DNA from: Steroidobacter denitrificans
Lineage (GTDB): Bacteria; Pseudomonadota; Gammaproteobacteria; Steroidobacterales; Steroidobacteraceae
Direction: 5' to 3'
Assembly (NCBI RefSeq): GCF_001579945.1
Contig: NZ_CP011971.1
Location: 2,444,001-2,508,000 of the forward strand
Length of the DNA: 64,000 bases
Part shown: positions 8,258 to 17,632 of the stretch, in pieces
How positions within the stretch are numbered: the stretch's first letter is position 1
How the letters are laid out: the number at the start of each line of letters is the position of its first letter
Notes under the pieces: generated by a model
The model's input: the letters and a program-made list of their open reading frames with translations, nothing else
What the model was told of the DNA's origin: nothing
Databases searched by the model: none
Made by a program: the position numbers and the translations under genes

Positions 8258-8531
8258 GTCAGCGGATCTCCGCAACGGCGCGGCATACTCCGGCACACAC
8301 GCGATCGATATCCGGAATCGCGCCCATGAAGGTCCACCGGTATGAGCGCACCCCCTTCGGCCCGCACAGCCACCCTGCTCCACGCATCCGCGCCGGCCGG
8401 CATATTCCAGGAAGGCCGCGTCATGCAAATGTGGCCGAAATCCACTCACGCATGACGTAAATACGGGCATACTTGCGCGCGCCGGCGATTATTCGCCTGT
8501 TTCGATTCAAAAAAATCAACCAAGGAACACC

Positions 8532-9404
8532 TTGCGATTCATTACCGCAAACACGCCGCTTGCCTGGCTGGCCATGATCCTGTCGATTCTGTCACCGGCC
8601 GCACTGGCCGCTGGCGCACAGCGCCCGGCGCCCGATGTGCGCTCCGAAGCCGTGCTGGTCATCGATGCCGCCGACGATTCCGTACTGCTGGCAAGAAATG
8701 CCGATATCCCCGTGCCGATCGCATCGATCACAAAGCTGATGACAGCGCTGGTGGTACTCGAAGCCGGCCTGCCACGGGATGAAGAGATCAGGATCACCAC
8801 CGAGGACCGCGCCACGAACGTCGGCGGGCCGTCGCGCATCGTCATCGGCGCCAGCCTGACGCGCGGCGAGTTGTTGCATCTTGCTCTGATGTCCTCCGAA
8901 AACCGCGCTGCGCATGCGCTGGGCCGCAGCTTTCCGGGCGGTATGCCCGCCATCCTGCGCAGCATGAACGCCAAGGCGGCGACGCTAGGCATGACACGCA
9001 CCCGTTTCGCCGATACCACCGGCCTGTCCAGCAGCAATGTCGCCAGTCCCGCCGATCTGGCAAAACTCGTCAGGGAGGCTGCCCGCCATCGGCTGATCCG
9101 CGAATACTCGACCGATCCGGATGAAACTGTAACGGTCATCCGCCATCAGGTGGAGTGCCGCAACACCAACCTGCTGGTACGCAAGCCGGAATGGGATATC
9201 CAGATCCAAAAAACAGGCTATACACAGGCGGCCGGACGTTGCCTGGTCATGCAGGCGACCATCGATGACCGCCCTATCGTGATGGTGCTGTTGAATTCCT
9301 TCGGCAAGTACACTCGTACGGCGGATGCGATTCGTATCCGCCGCTGGATGGAAGAAAGAGCGCATCAATCCGTACAACTCGCCAGCAGTCACCACGCTAC
9401 CTAG
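8532..9404 (+). CDS. D-alanyl-D-alanine endopeptidase (PBP7-like, S11 family)
   Basis: A 290-residue penicillin-binding serine peptidase. It has a signal peptide ending around AALAAGAQ, the active-site tetrad SITK near residue 65, SEN near 122 and KTG near 227. The lack of the C-terminal amphipathic domain of DacA/DacC and the short length match PbpG-type endopeptidases that cut DD-cross-links in periplasmic peptidoglycan. The start is a TTG at 8532 preceded by AAGGA; no ATG gives a full signal peptide. It stands alone, and 274 bases without recognisable features separate it from the Lrp-type gene upstream. Confidence 0.88.
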   Translation: MRFITANTPLAWLAMILSILSPAALAAGAQRPAPDVRSEAVLVIDAADDSVLLARNADIPVPIASITKLMTALVVLEAGLPRDEEIRITTEDRATNVGGPSRIVIGASLTRGELLHLALMSSENRAAHALGRSFPGGMPAILRSMNAKAATLGMTRTRFADTTGLSSSNVASPADLAKLVREAARHRLIREYSTDPDETVTVIRHQVECRNTNLLVRKPEWDIQIQKTGYTQAAGRCLVMQATIDDRPIVMVLLNSFGKYTRTADAIRIRRWMEERAHQSVQLASSHHAT

Positions 9405-9480
9405 CCGTCCGACAGTTGTCCGGCTGTCCTCATCGATCGACTATTCCGACAGTATTTCCCAGGCAGGTATTCCGGATACA

Positions 9481-9534
9481 GTGGGTACCGCCCGGCGTTC
9501 GGACGCGGTGGGTACCGTCCGGCGTTCGGACGCG
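9481..9534. repeat. 27-bp tandem duplication
   Basis: Two adjacent 27-bp copies (9481-9507 and 9508-9534), each beginning GTGGGTACCG and ending GTTCGGACGCG, with one mismatch. A decayed third partial copy may follow in GGCGGTGTCCGGGCGCTCGG. It lies between the endopeptidase and the 3' end of acpH. Confidence 0.85.
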
Positions 9535-9570
9535 GCGGTGTCCGGGCGCTCGGACCGGACTTCACCGGAG

Positions 9571-10173
9571 TCAGCCCTCGCCGCTTTCCTCCCGTGCGAC
9601 ATATTCCTGAAGCTGCGGAAAAAACTCGATGAAATCCGCGATGAAACCCTGTTCCTGCGCACGCAGGATCGCAATACTGCGCGCCAGCGCGAATTCGCGG
9701 CCCCAGCGCCGTGACAAATACGCGCTCAGCCGCGCCAGGGCGCGTTCCACGCCGGTAAGGTGCTGGTAGGATCCCAACAGGTCATTGTGCAGGATATGTC
9801 CCAAGGTCAGCTGCGCCTGTTCCGGCAGCGGCATGCCGCGGCGCTGAACGGCTGTGTAAAAGTCGGCGGTGAAGCGATTCAAGGGAACCGCCGCATATGC
9901 GCCCCAGCGGGTGGCCAATAAATGATCATAGAATATGTCGACCAGTACACCACTGAAGCGCCGGTATTCGCCGCCGATGCGTGCCCGGCTGCGAAGCACG
10001 ACCGGATGCGCATCGGTATAGCGGTCGATCGCCTTGTGGCACTGGACGCCACGCAGGAATTGTGCGCTCATGCCGCGGCGCTCGTCACCGCGCACCAGGT
10101 CCGCGAGCAAATTGCCGAGTTGGAAATCGATCTCCGCCGGCGGTGACAGGAAGACGTGCGCCAGCCAGTTCAT
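9571..10173 (-). CDS. acpH: Acyl carrier protein phosphodiesterase
   Basis: A 200-residue protein of the ACP phosphodiesterase family (DUF479). It starts MNWLAHVFLSPP and carries the conserved GNLLADLVRG, HKAIDRYTDAHP and DIFYDHLLA blocks, whose His and Asp residues form the metal-dependent HD-like active site. AcpH removes the 4'-phosphopantetheine arm from holo-ACP. Length matches the family. It is isolated, with a gene-poor repeat-bearing interval upstream. Confidence 0.85.
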   Translation of the reverse strand: MNWLAHVFLSPPAEIDFQLGNLLADLVRGDERRGMSAQFLRGVQCHKAIDRYTDAHPVVLRSRARIGGEYRRFSGVLVDIFYDHLLATRWGAYAAVPLNRFTADFYTAVQRRGMPLPEQAQLTLGHILHNDLLGSYQHLTGVERALARLSAYLSRRWGREFALARSIAILRAQEQGFIADFIEFFPQLQEYVAREESGEG

Positions 10174-10725
10174 GGATCCAAATCGAAGTTCGCCGGACTA
10201 CTGGATGCGAACGGATCCAGACCGGATGCGCCCGGTTCCGAATGCACGGCCCCGAAGTCGGGCCGCGCGTAGCGCGCGGCTGGATCGAACCAAGGAATCA
10301 TCTCTTCAGCATTCCACCAGGAAGCATCTTCCGATAGCGTCTTTCGTGTTCAACGCGGCCCGTCCGCGGGCTGCCTGGCGGCGCCCGATCATTGAAGACT
10401 AGGACCTGGATGTTGCAAGCGTCAATGTCTCCACACCGCCGTCTCTCCACGCCGCCGTGGGTGGGTGGGCGCTCCGCATCGGCCCTACGCAAGCTCCCTT
10501 CGTATTGGCCGCGGACGAACGCCCTTCCTATTGGCCATGGACGAGCGCCCTTCACACCAGCCGTGGGCGAGCTTCCCCTTCGTACCGGCCATCCGCGAGC
10601 GACCGCTGATAGCCAGAAGGCATACCCATAAAGCCAGATGCTCTTTTTTTAATCATGTTGCGGAATGCTATCGTTCCTGCCTTCGAAGCCGCGCCTGCGG
10701 CGAGTATTCTCCCAGGAGAACGACC
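10174..10725. other. Gene-poor interval with hairpins and degenerate repeats
   Basis: I see no credible gene in these 552 bases. The interval contains an 8-bp stem at 10262-10280 (GCCGCGCG-TAG-CGCGCGGC) without a U-tract, a T7 run near 10646-10652, and the degenerate 26-bp repeats listed separately. Short open frames cross the repeats in all phases and have no family resemblance. Confidence 0.6.
10496..10601. repeat. Degenerate 26-bp tandem repeat, four copies
   Basis: Four units with the pattern CCCTTC-N-(T/A)-N3-GGCC-N-GGACGAGCG: 10496-10521, 10522-10547, 10548-10573 and, after two bases, 10576-10601. The first two differ at only three or four sites; the later two are more diverged. The 26-base period is not a multiple of three, so the array is not coding. 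Confidence 0.7.
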
Positions 10726-10842
10726 ATGAGCTTGCAGAGCGGCGATAAAGCACCGGATTTCAGCGCGGGAACGCCGCCGGGCTCTACCCGGCCCCATACC
10801 CGGCGGATCGATTGCCGGCCAGTATCGGCGATATTCCAGTAA
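10726..10842 (+). pseudogene. Peroxiredoxin (Bcp/AhpC-like) N-terminal stub
   Basis: Behind a good ribosome site (AGGAGA, 10709-10714) an ATG opens a 38-codon frame whose first 13 residues, MSLQSGDKAPDFS, are those of a typical peroxiredoxin or bacterioferritin-comigratory protein. After residue 14 the resemblance stops and the frame ends without the active-site PxxxTPxCT region. It appears to be the 5' end of a peroxiredoxin gene whose body has been lost, possibly by the deletion that joined it to cysJ. The match is short, so chance cannot be fully excluded. Confidence 0.5.
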
Positions 10843-10874
10843 TCAACCCTCACTTGAGTGACTCATCCAGACTC

Positions 10875-12752
10875 ATGTCGGCCGTCATAGACACTGTCTC
10901 GCCCCTCCATGCTCTGCCTGCGGCGCCGGCACAGTCGCCGGCATGGGCGGCCGCACCGTTCGACCCGGCACTGGCCGCAGACCTGCGTCAGCTGATCGCG
11001 CGGCTCGACGGATCGCAGCGACTGTGGCTGAGCGGCTATCTGGCCGGCAGCCTGGCCCAGGCTCCGGCCGAACTGGCAACGGCTCCTGGGAGCGCACCCG
11101 CCGGTCCCCCGCTCGCAACCATCCTGTACGGCTCGCACAGCGGCAATTCGGAATCGGTGGCGCAACAGCTCGGCGAGACCCTGACGCGCCGCGGCCTGAG
11201 CTTCCGGATTCTGGACATGCTCGACTGCCGTAAGAATCATCTCCAGGAAGCGAGCAATGTCCTGGTCATCGTGAGCACCCATGGCGAGGGCGACCCGCCG
11301 GAGCGTGCCGTGCCGCTGCATGAACTATTGCATGGACGCAAGGCACCACGGCTGGATCATGTGAATTATTCCGTTCTGGCGCTCGGCGACTCCAGCTATG
11401 AGCGTTTTTGCGAAACCGGCCGGCAATTCGATGACCGCATGCAATCTCTGGGTGCCAAACGCCTGCATGATCGGGTCGAGTGTGATGTGGACTTCCAGGC
11501 ACCTGCACAGCGCTGGGTCGATGCCGTCGCCGACGCCCTGGCAGCGGCCCATCCAAGCGCCGCTCCACAGGCTACGGCTTTCTTCGCCGGCTCGGCCGGC
11601 ACGGAACGCGCTGCAAGCCCGATCGCCAACGCCTACACGCGCAAAAATCCGTTCCTGGCGCCGGTATTGCTGAATCAGCGTCTGACGGCCGGGAATTCCA
11701 GCAAAGACGTCCGCCATATCGAACTATCGATCGAGGGCTCGAATCTTCATTACGAACCTGGCGATGCACTGGGTATCGTGCCCCGCAACCAGGCGCGTGA
11801 GGTGGATGCGGTTCTGGCGGCGCTGGAGTTCGCAGCAGAGCAGCCTGTCACGGTTGGCGGCACGGAAACCAGCCTGCGCCAGGCGTTGCTGGAACATTTC
11901 GAGATCGGTCTGCTCAGCCGCACGTTCCTCGATCGCTATGCCAAGGCCGTATCCGCGCCGGCACTGACCCGCCTGCTTGCCGCACAGCAGCCGGAAATAC
12001 TGCAGCGCTACCTGCACGGCCGGCATCTGATCGACCTGATCAAGGAACATCCGCCCCAGGGTCTGGATGCCTCCGCGTTCGTCCAGTTGCTGCCGCCGCT
12101 TGCCCCGCGCCTGTATTCCCTGGCCTCCAGTCTGCAGGCAACGCCGGACGAGGCGCACCTCACGGTCAGCATCGTGAAATATCATTCACTTGGGCGGCAG
12201 CGTCAGGGCGTCGTCTCGGGCTGGCTTGGCGCACTCGAGGATGAGGATGCGCACGCCCCGATTTATCTACAGCGCAATCCGGCTTTCCGGCTGCCGGCCA
12301 GCCACGACACGCCGATCATCATGATCGGCCCCGGTACCGGTGTCGCACCGTTCCGTGCCTTTCTCGCCGAGCGTGAAGCGCTCGGCGCTCAAGGTGCGAA
12401 CTGGCTGTTCTTCGGCGATCGCAACTTCCATTACGACTTCCTGTATCAGACCGAGTGGCTGCAATGGCGCAAGAACGGTCTATTGAACCGTATCGACGTT
12501 GCATTCTCACGCGACAATGAGCGCAAGCAGTATGTTCAGCATCGTATGCTGGAGCAGGGCAAGGAATTGTTCGCCTGGCTGCAGGAAGGAGCGCACCTGT
12601 ACGTGTGCGGTGACGCACAGTCCATGGCTCCGGACGTGGACCGCGTCCTGCACCAGATCATCGAACATCATGGGGCACTGTCCAGCGACCAGGCTGTCGA
12701 ACAGGTGCTCGACTTGCAACGCCAGCGCCGTTACCAGAAGGATGTCTACTAG
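10875..12752 (+). CDS. cysJ: Sulfite reductase [NADPH] flavoprotein alpha subunit
   Basis: A 625-residue diflavin reductase. The FMN-binding flavodoxin domain begins at TILYGSHSGNSESVA and includes STHGEGDPPE and ALGDSSYERFC. A linker and FAD domain follow with RLYSLASS, then the NADPH domain with MIGPGTGVAPFRAF and FFGDRNFHYDFLY. It ends in the terminal aromatic pattern QKDVY. CysJ passes electrons from NADPH to the siroheme subunit CysI, whose GTG directly follows this stop. The frame opens at 10812, but ATG 10875 gives the usual N-terminus. No cysH or cysG lies nearby. Confidence 0.93.
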   Translation: MSAVIDTVSPLHALPAAPAQSPAWAAAPFDPALAADLRQLIARLDGSQRLWLSGYLAGSLAQAPAELATAPGSAPAGPPLATILYGSHSGNSESVAQQLGETLTRRGLSFRILDMLDCRKNHLQEASNVLVIVSTHGEGDPPERAVPLHELLHGRKAPRLDHVNYSVLALGDSSYERFCETGRQFDDRMQSLGAKRLHDRVECDVDFQAPAQRWVDAVADALAAAHPSAAPQATAFFAGSAGTERAASPIANAYTRKNPFLAPVLLNQRLTAGNSSKDVRHIELSIEGSNLHYEPGDALGIVPRNQAREVDAVLAALEFAAEQPVTVGGTETSLRQALLEHFEIGLLSRTFLDRYAKAVSAPALTRLLAAQQPEILQRYLHGRHLIDLIKEHPPQGLDASAFVQLLPPLAPRLYSLASSLQATPDEAHLTVSIVKYHSLGRQRQGVVSGWLGALEDEDAHAPIYLQRNPAFRLPASHDTPIIMIGPGTGVAPFRAFLAEREALGAQGANWLFFGDRNFHYDFLYQTEWLQWRKNGLLNRIDVAFSRDNERKQYVQHRMLEQGKELFAWLQEGAHLYVCGDAQSMAPDVDRVLHQIIEHHGALSSDQAVEQVLDLQRQRRYQKDVY

Positions 12753-14537
12753 GTGGACCTGCCACGCCGTTTCGATCTATCACGCCCACTGTCCGAACTG
12801 CATCCCAACGAACAGCTGAAATTCGACAGCCGGTATTTGCGCGGTACCTTGGAGCAGAGTCTCGAAGATGCCATCACCGGCGCCATTGGCGACAACGATA
12901 CGCAGCTCACGAAATTCTTCGGCATCTACCAGCAGGATGACCGCGAGTTACGCGAGGAACGCCGTCGCGCCCGGCTCGAACCACTCTACCAATTCATGGT
13001 GCGGGTACGACTGCCCGGCGGAGTATGTACGACCGAACAATGGCTGGCGCTGGATGCGCTTGCGCGCGAGAACGCCAATGGCACGCTGCGCCTGACGACT
13101 CGCCAGACCTTCCAGTTCCATGGCGTGTTCAAAGACAAGCTTAGACGTCATGTGCAAGGCATCTACGCGTCGGGACTCGATACCATCGCCGCCTGCGGCG
13201 ACGTCAACCGCAACGTCATCGCCACTGCCAATCCATTACTGTCGAGCGCCCGCCGGGAAGCCACGGAAACGGCGCAGCGCATCGGTGCGCATCTGCTGCC
13301 GCGCACCGGCGCCTATCGCGAAATCCTCCTGCAGCAGTCCGGCGCCGGCGAGCATCCAGCAAGCCCGCCGGCCGGTAGCTCGGCTGCGGCCAGTACCGCG
13401 ACCAGTGAAGAGCCGCTGTATGGCCACACCTATCTGCCACGCAAGTTCAAGATCGCGATCGCCGTTCCGCCGCATAACGACATCGACGTATACGCCCATG
13501 ACCTGGGCCTGATCGCCATCGTCGAAAACGGTCACATCGTCGGCTACAACGTGCTGGTCGGCGGCGGCATGGGCATGACCCACCGGCAAGTCGCGACCTA
13601 TCCTCGTCTGGGCGATGTCGCCGGCTTCTGTGAGGCCGCCGACGTCATCGAAGTCGTCGAACACACCATGTGCATCCAGCGCGACTACGGCGATCGCCAC
13701 GATCGCTACCATGCTCGTTTCAAATACACGATCGAGGATCGTGGCATCGACTGGTTCAGGGAGGAATTGGCGCGTCGGGCAGGCAAGCCGCTGCAGGCCG
13801 CACGCGATTTTCATCTCGACACCTCGGGCGATCACTACGGCTGGCAGCAGGGCGAGGATGGACGCTGGCATTACACCCTGTTCATCGAGAATGGCCGGGT
13901 GGCCGATACGCCCGGGCGTACATTGATGAGCGGCTTACGGGAAATCGCCGCATCCTTCCCCGGTTTTTTCGCACTCAGCACCAACCAGAACGTAACGATC
14001 ACGGGAATCGACACGGCCGATCGCGAGCGCCTGGAGGAAATATTACGTCGCCATAACATCGAGAACGACGTCAACCACACGGGACTGCGCCGTCATTCGA
14101 TGGCTTGCGTCGCCTTCCCGACCTGCGGCCTGGCGATGGCCGAGAGCGAACGCTATCTGCCGTCGCTGATCGACCGGCTCGACGAGGCATTGCGCAATGC
14201 GGGGCTGGCTCAGGAACCGATTTCCATACGTATGACCGGCTGTCCGAACGGTTGCGCACGTCCCTACCTCGCGGAGATCGCACTCGTAGGCAAGGCACCG
14301 GGCAAGTACAACTTGTATCTTGGCGCCAGCGCCAACGGCGATCGCATGAACGCCCTGTACCGTGAAAATATCGACGAACCCCAGATCCTGGCGGCGCTGA
14401 TCCCGCTGTTCGATGCCTATGCCGCGGAACGTCAGCCACAGGAACGCTTCGGCGACTTCGTGATTCGCAAAAACGTCGTCCCGCCCATGCTGGCGGGCAG
14501 GGATTTCCAGAAGATCGAAGCCGGCACGCCGGATTAA
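12753..14537 (+). CDS. cysI: Sulfite reductase hemoprotein beta subunit
   Basis: A 594-residue siroheme/[4Fe-4S] protein reducing sulfite to sulfide. The cluster and siroheme ligand cysteines are in ACVAFPTCGLA and MTGCPNGCARP (C-x5-C and C-x3-C) in the C-terminal half. Conserved RLTTRQTFQFHGV and HTYLPRKFKI are also present. The start is a GTG immediately after the cysJ TAG, so the two are tightly coupled. It is slightly longer than E. coli CysI because of a low-complexity Ser/Ala/Pro/Thr insert around residues 203-225, just before HTYLPRKFK. Confidence 0.93.
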   Translation: MDLPRRFDLSRPLSELHPNEQLKFDSRYLRGTLEQSLEDAITGAIGDNDTQLTKFFGIYQQDDRELREERRRARLEPLYQFMVRVRLPGGVCTTEQWLALDALARENANGTLRLTTRQTFQFHGVFKDKLRRHVQGIYASGLDTIAACGDVNRNVIATANPLLSSARREATETAQRIGAHLLPRTGAYREILLQQSGAGEHPASPPAGSSAAASTATSEEPLYGHTYLPRKFKIAIAVPPHNDIDVYAHDLGLIAIVENGHIVGYNVLVGGGMGMTHRQVATYPRLGDVAGFCEAADVIEVVEHTMCIQRDYGDRHDRYHARFKYTIEDRGIDWFREELARRAGKPLQAARDFHLDTSGDHYGWQQGEDGRWHYTLFIENGRVADTPGRTLMSGLREIAASFPGFFALSTNQNVTITGIDTADRERLEEILRRHNIENDVNHTGLRRHSMACVAFPTCGLAMAESERYLPSLIDRLDEALRNAGLAQEPISIRMTGCPNGCARPYLAEIALVGKAPGKYNLYLGASANGDRMNALYRENIDEPQILAALIPLFDAYAAERQPQERFGDFVIRKNVVPPMLAGRDFQKIEAGTPD

Positions 14538-14649
14538 AAATCTGCCCAAGCGCAGAATCACCGCTCGGCCCGCTTCGCCAGGACTCCGGCAATCCAGCTT
14601 CACGGATGATCGACTGACTTCGTCGCTCTCATTCTGGCAGACTGACAGC

Positions 14650-16023
14650 ATGCCGACACTTGCAGAACTTGCCCGACGACTCGATTCGGGCGCCACCAAC
14701 GCACGCAGTCTGGTCGAGGAGGCGCTGGAGCGGATCCAGGATCCGGCGGGAGAAGGTGCCCGCGTCTTCATCCATGTCGGTGCCGACACCGCACGTGCAC
14801 GTGCCGACGAAATCGATCGTCTGCGTGCCGCCGGACAATCCCTGCCCCCCTGGGCCGGCATCCCGATCGGCATCAAGGACCTGTTCGACGTCGAAGGTGA
14901 AGTCACACGCGCCGGGTCGCGCATCCTGGAGAACGCACCGGCCGCACGCGAGGATGCTCCCGCCGTCGCCCGCTTGCGCCGGGCGGGATTCATTTTCATC
15001 GGCCGCACGAACATGACGGAGTTCGCCTATTCCGGGCTCGGTCTGAATCCGCACTATGGCACGCCGCTCAATCCGTTCGACCGCGCGACGGGCCGCATTC
15101 CCGGCGGCTCGACCTCCGGCGGCGCGGTCGCGGTCACCGACGGCATGGCTGTCGCCAGCCTGGGCACCGATACCGGCGGTTCCTGCCGCATCCCCGCCGC
15201 ACTCACCGGCATCGTGGGCTTCAAACCCACGGCCGATCGCGTACCGCGCAACGGCACGATTCCTCTCTCGCCCACCCTGGATTCGGTGGGGCCTTTAGCC
15301 AACAGCGTAGCCTGCTGTGCGACACTGGATGCGATCCTGCGTGACGCTCCCATGCAACTCCATGAAACGCCGCCGATGGTCGCCATGAAAGACCAGCGTT
15401 TGTTGCTGCCGACGACATTCGTACTCGACGATATGGACGATACCGTCGCATGCACCTTTGAACGAGCCGTCGACGCGCTTGCGCGTAGCGGCGCCCTGAT
15501 CCAGCGCGCGCCGGTGTATGAGTTCGAGGTGATTCCCGATATCAACTTCAAGGGAGGCTTGGCCGCCGCCGAAGCCTACGCCTGGCATCGACAGTTTCTG
15601 GATCGGTACGCCGAGCGCTATGATCCACGCGTGATCGCGCGCATTCTCAAGGGACAGGAGCCCAGCGCCGAGGATATCCGGCAAATGCGCCAGGCGCGCC
15701 GCCGGCTCATCGAATCCTTCCATGCCGCAACCCGGGAATGGCATGCGCTGATCATGCCCACGGTACCGGTCATCGCACCGCCGCTATCGGCCGTCGCGCT
15801 CGATGCGGACTATGTCAGGCTCAATATGCTGATACTGCGCAATCCCGCGCTGGCAAACTTCCTGGATGGCTGCGGCGTTTCACTGCCCATCCATGCGCCC
15901 GGGGACGCGCCCGTGGGCCTGATGCTGATCGGCCGCCAAGGCGAGGACGCGCAACTGCTGGCGCTCGCAGCCACCATCGAGCAGGTATTGGCGCGCAGCG
16001 CCCCGTCGGTCACAGCCGCATAA
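14650..16023 (+). CDS. Amidase signature family hydrolase
   Basis: A 457-residue amidase with the complete Ser-cisSer-Lys triad: Lys in GIPIGIKDLFDV near residue 76, cis-Ser in GGSTSGGA near 154 and the nucleophile in GTDTGGSCR near 178. It is shorter than the usual GatA and lies far from any gatCB genes. It is therefore more likely a stand-alone hydrolase of the allophanate hydrolase/aryl-acylamidase group. The natural substrate cannot be assigned. It sits 112 bases after cysI on the same strand. Confidence 0.85.
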   Translation: MPTLAELARRLDSGATNARSLVEEALERIQDPAGEGARVFIHVGADTARARADEIDRLRAAGQSLPPWAGIPIGIKDLFDVEGEVTRAGSRILENAPAAREDAPAVARLRRAGFIFIGRTNMTEFAYSGLGLNPHYGTPLNPFDRATGRIPGGSTSGGAVAVTDGMAVASLGTDTGGSCRIPAALTGIVGFKPTADRVPRNGTIPLSPTLDSVGPLANSVACCATLDAILRDAPMQLHETPPMVAMKDQRLLLPTTFVLDDMDDTVACTFERAVDALARSGALIQRAPVYEFEVIPDINFKGGLAAAEAYAWHRQFLDRYAERYDPRVIARILKGQEPSAEDIRQMRQARRRLIESFHAATREWHALIMPTVPVIAPPLSAVALDADYVRLNMLILRNPALANFLDGCGVSLPIHAPGDAPVGLMLIGRQGEDAQLLALAATIEQVLARSAPSVTAA

Positions 16024-16163
16024 AATAATTCTCGCTGCACCCATACCTCGTCCACGCCGCCTCGCCCACACCGTGCGCTCCAGCATCGAGAGCACCCTCG
16101 GCATCCTCATTGATAACGAGTATGTTGCCGCCCAGGCGACGACGATCCTTCCTCGGTGACACC

Positions 16164-17516
16164 TCACTTCATCAAGACCAGCTCCTCGGCCATGGTCGGG
16201 TGAATGGCCACACAATCGTCGAATTGCGCCTTGGTCATGCCGGCTTTCACCGCGACGGCGACCATCTGCAGTATCTCCGGGGCTTCGGGGCCGATCATGT
16301 GGGCGCCCACGATCCGGTCGGTCGCCGCATCGACGATCATCTTGTAGAGCGCCCGCTCGTTGCGTCCGGCCAGGGTATTTTTCATAGGCCGAAAATTCGA
16401 CGTGTAGACCTTGACGGATCCCAAGGTATTGCGCGCCTGCGACTCGGTCAGGCCCACGCCCGCCAGCGGAGGATGACTGAACACGGCAGCAGGAATGCAG
16501 CGATAGTCGACGCGGACGGGCGTGCGGCCGAAAACGGTATCGGCAAAGGCCTGGCCTTCGCGTATCGCAACGGGCGTGAGCTGCACCCGGTTCGTAACGT
16601 CACCGACGGCATAGATCGACGGGCAGCTGGAACGGTTGTCCAGGTCGACCTGCACGGCACCCTGCTCATCGAGATCCACACCGGCTTCCTGCAGACCCAG
16701 TCCCTCGGTGTTCGGCAGACGCCCGGTCGCGAACATCAGCGCATCCGCCTCCAGGACCGAACCATCGCGCATACATATTTCCAGAACGCCGTCCGCACGC
16801 TTGTCGACTCGTTCGATCGCCGCGTTGAACAAGAACTGGATGCCCTTCGCCATGGAGATCTGCAACAACCGCTCGCGCAACTGCTGATCGTAGGCGCGCA
16901 GGATCTGGTCGGAGCGATTGATCAAGGTGACGCGCACGCCGAACTCGTTGAAGACACCGGCGAATTCGTTGGCGATATAGCCGCCGCCGGTAATCACGAT
17001 GCGGGCAGGCAGACGCTCCAGATGAAACACCTCGTTCGAGGTGATGCCGTATTCGTATCCTGGAAAGTCGGGTATATGCGGACGTGCGCCGCTTGCCACC
17101 AGGATGATACCGGCCTGTACTTCCCGATCACCGATCCTGACGCCATGCGCTCCGGTCACCACCGCCCGTCCCGACAGGATCTCGACCTGATGACTCTCCA
17201 GCGTCTGGGTATACAGGCCGCTCAGGCGATCCACTTCCGCCAGCACATTGTCGCGCAATATCGGCCAGTCGAACTTCATACCCTGCAGTTCCCAGCCGAA
17301 GCGCCGTGCATCCTCCAGATCCTCGGCAAAATGCGCGCCATAGACCAGCAGCTTCTTGGGCACACAGCCACGGATGACGCAGGTGCCGCCGATGCGGTGC
17401 TCCTCCGCGATCGCAACTTTCGCACCATGCGCGGCGGCGACACGCGCGGCGCGCACGCCGCCGGAGCCCGCACCGATCACCAGCAGGTCGTAGCTATGTT
17501 CAGAAGCATTCATCAC
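16164..17516 (-). CDS. gor: Glutathione-disulfide reductase
   Basis: A 450-residue flavoprotein disulfide reductase. The FAD motif is VIGAGSGGVRAAR, the redox-active pair is GGTCVIRGCVPKKL near residues 45-50, the NAD(P) motif is ITGGGYIANEFAG and the C-terminal catalytic HPTMAEEL is present. The CVIRGC spacing and lack of a lipoyl domain fit glutathione reductase rather than dihydrolipoamide dehydrogenase (lpdA, elsewhere in this window). It keeps cytoplasmic glutathione reduced using NADPH. It is transcribed divergently from marC. Confidence 0.9.
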   Translation of the reverse strand: MMNASEHSYDLLVIGAGSGGVRAARVAAAHGAKVAIAEEHRIGGTCVIRGCVPKKLLVYGAHFAEDLEDARRFGWELQGMKFDWPILRDNVLAEVDRLSGLYTQTLESHQVEILSGRAVVTGAHGVRIGDREVQAGIILVASGARPHIPDFPGYEYGITSNEVFHLERLPARIVITGGGYIANEFAGVFNEFGVRVTLINRSDQILRAYDQQLRERLLQISMAKGIQFLFNAAIERVDKRADGVLEICMRDGSVLEADALMFATGRLPNTEGLGLQEAGVDLDEQGAVQVDLDNRSSCPSIYAVGDVTNRVQLTPVAIREGQAFADTVFGRTPVRVDYRCIPAAVFSHPPLAGVGLTESQARNTLGSVKVYTSNFRPMKNTLAGRNERALYKMIVDAATDRIVGAHMIGPEAPEILQMVAVAVKAGMTKAQFDDCVAIHPTMAEELVLMK

Positions 17517-17632
17517 TCAGTCTCGACACGTTTGAAATTCGAGTATGGCGGCAGTCACGAGCCGCGACGCCGGATACAGCATCCCTCCAGGACGACAGCC
17601 GTCAATTTAAACATACCGTACAATGCCCGCTC

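Noticed and set aside
10262-10280. GCCGCGCG/CGCGCGGC hairpin as a terminator of acpH
   Set aside because: It lies upstream of acpH, not after it, and has no T-run on either strand.
14650-16023. GatA, the glutamyl-tRNA amidotransferase subunit
   Set aside because: No gatB or gatC nearby, shorter than the usual GatA; kept as a generic amidase-signature hydrolase.
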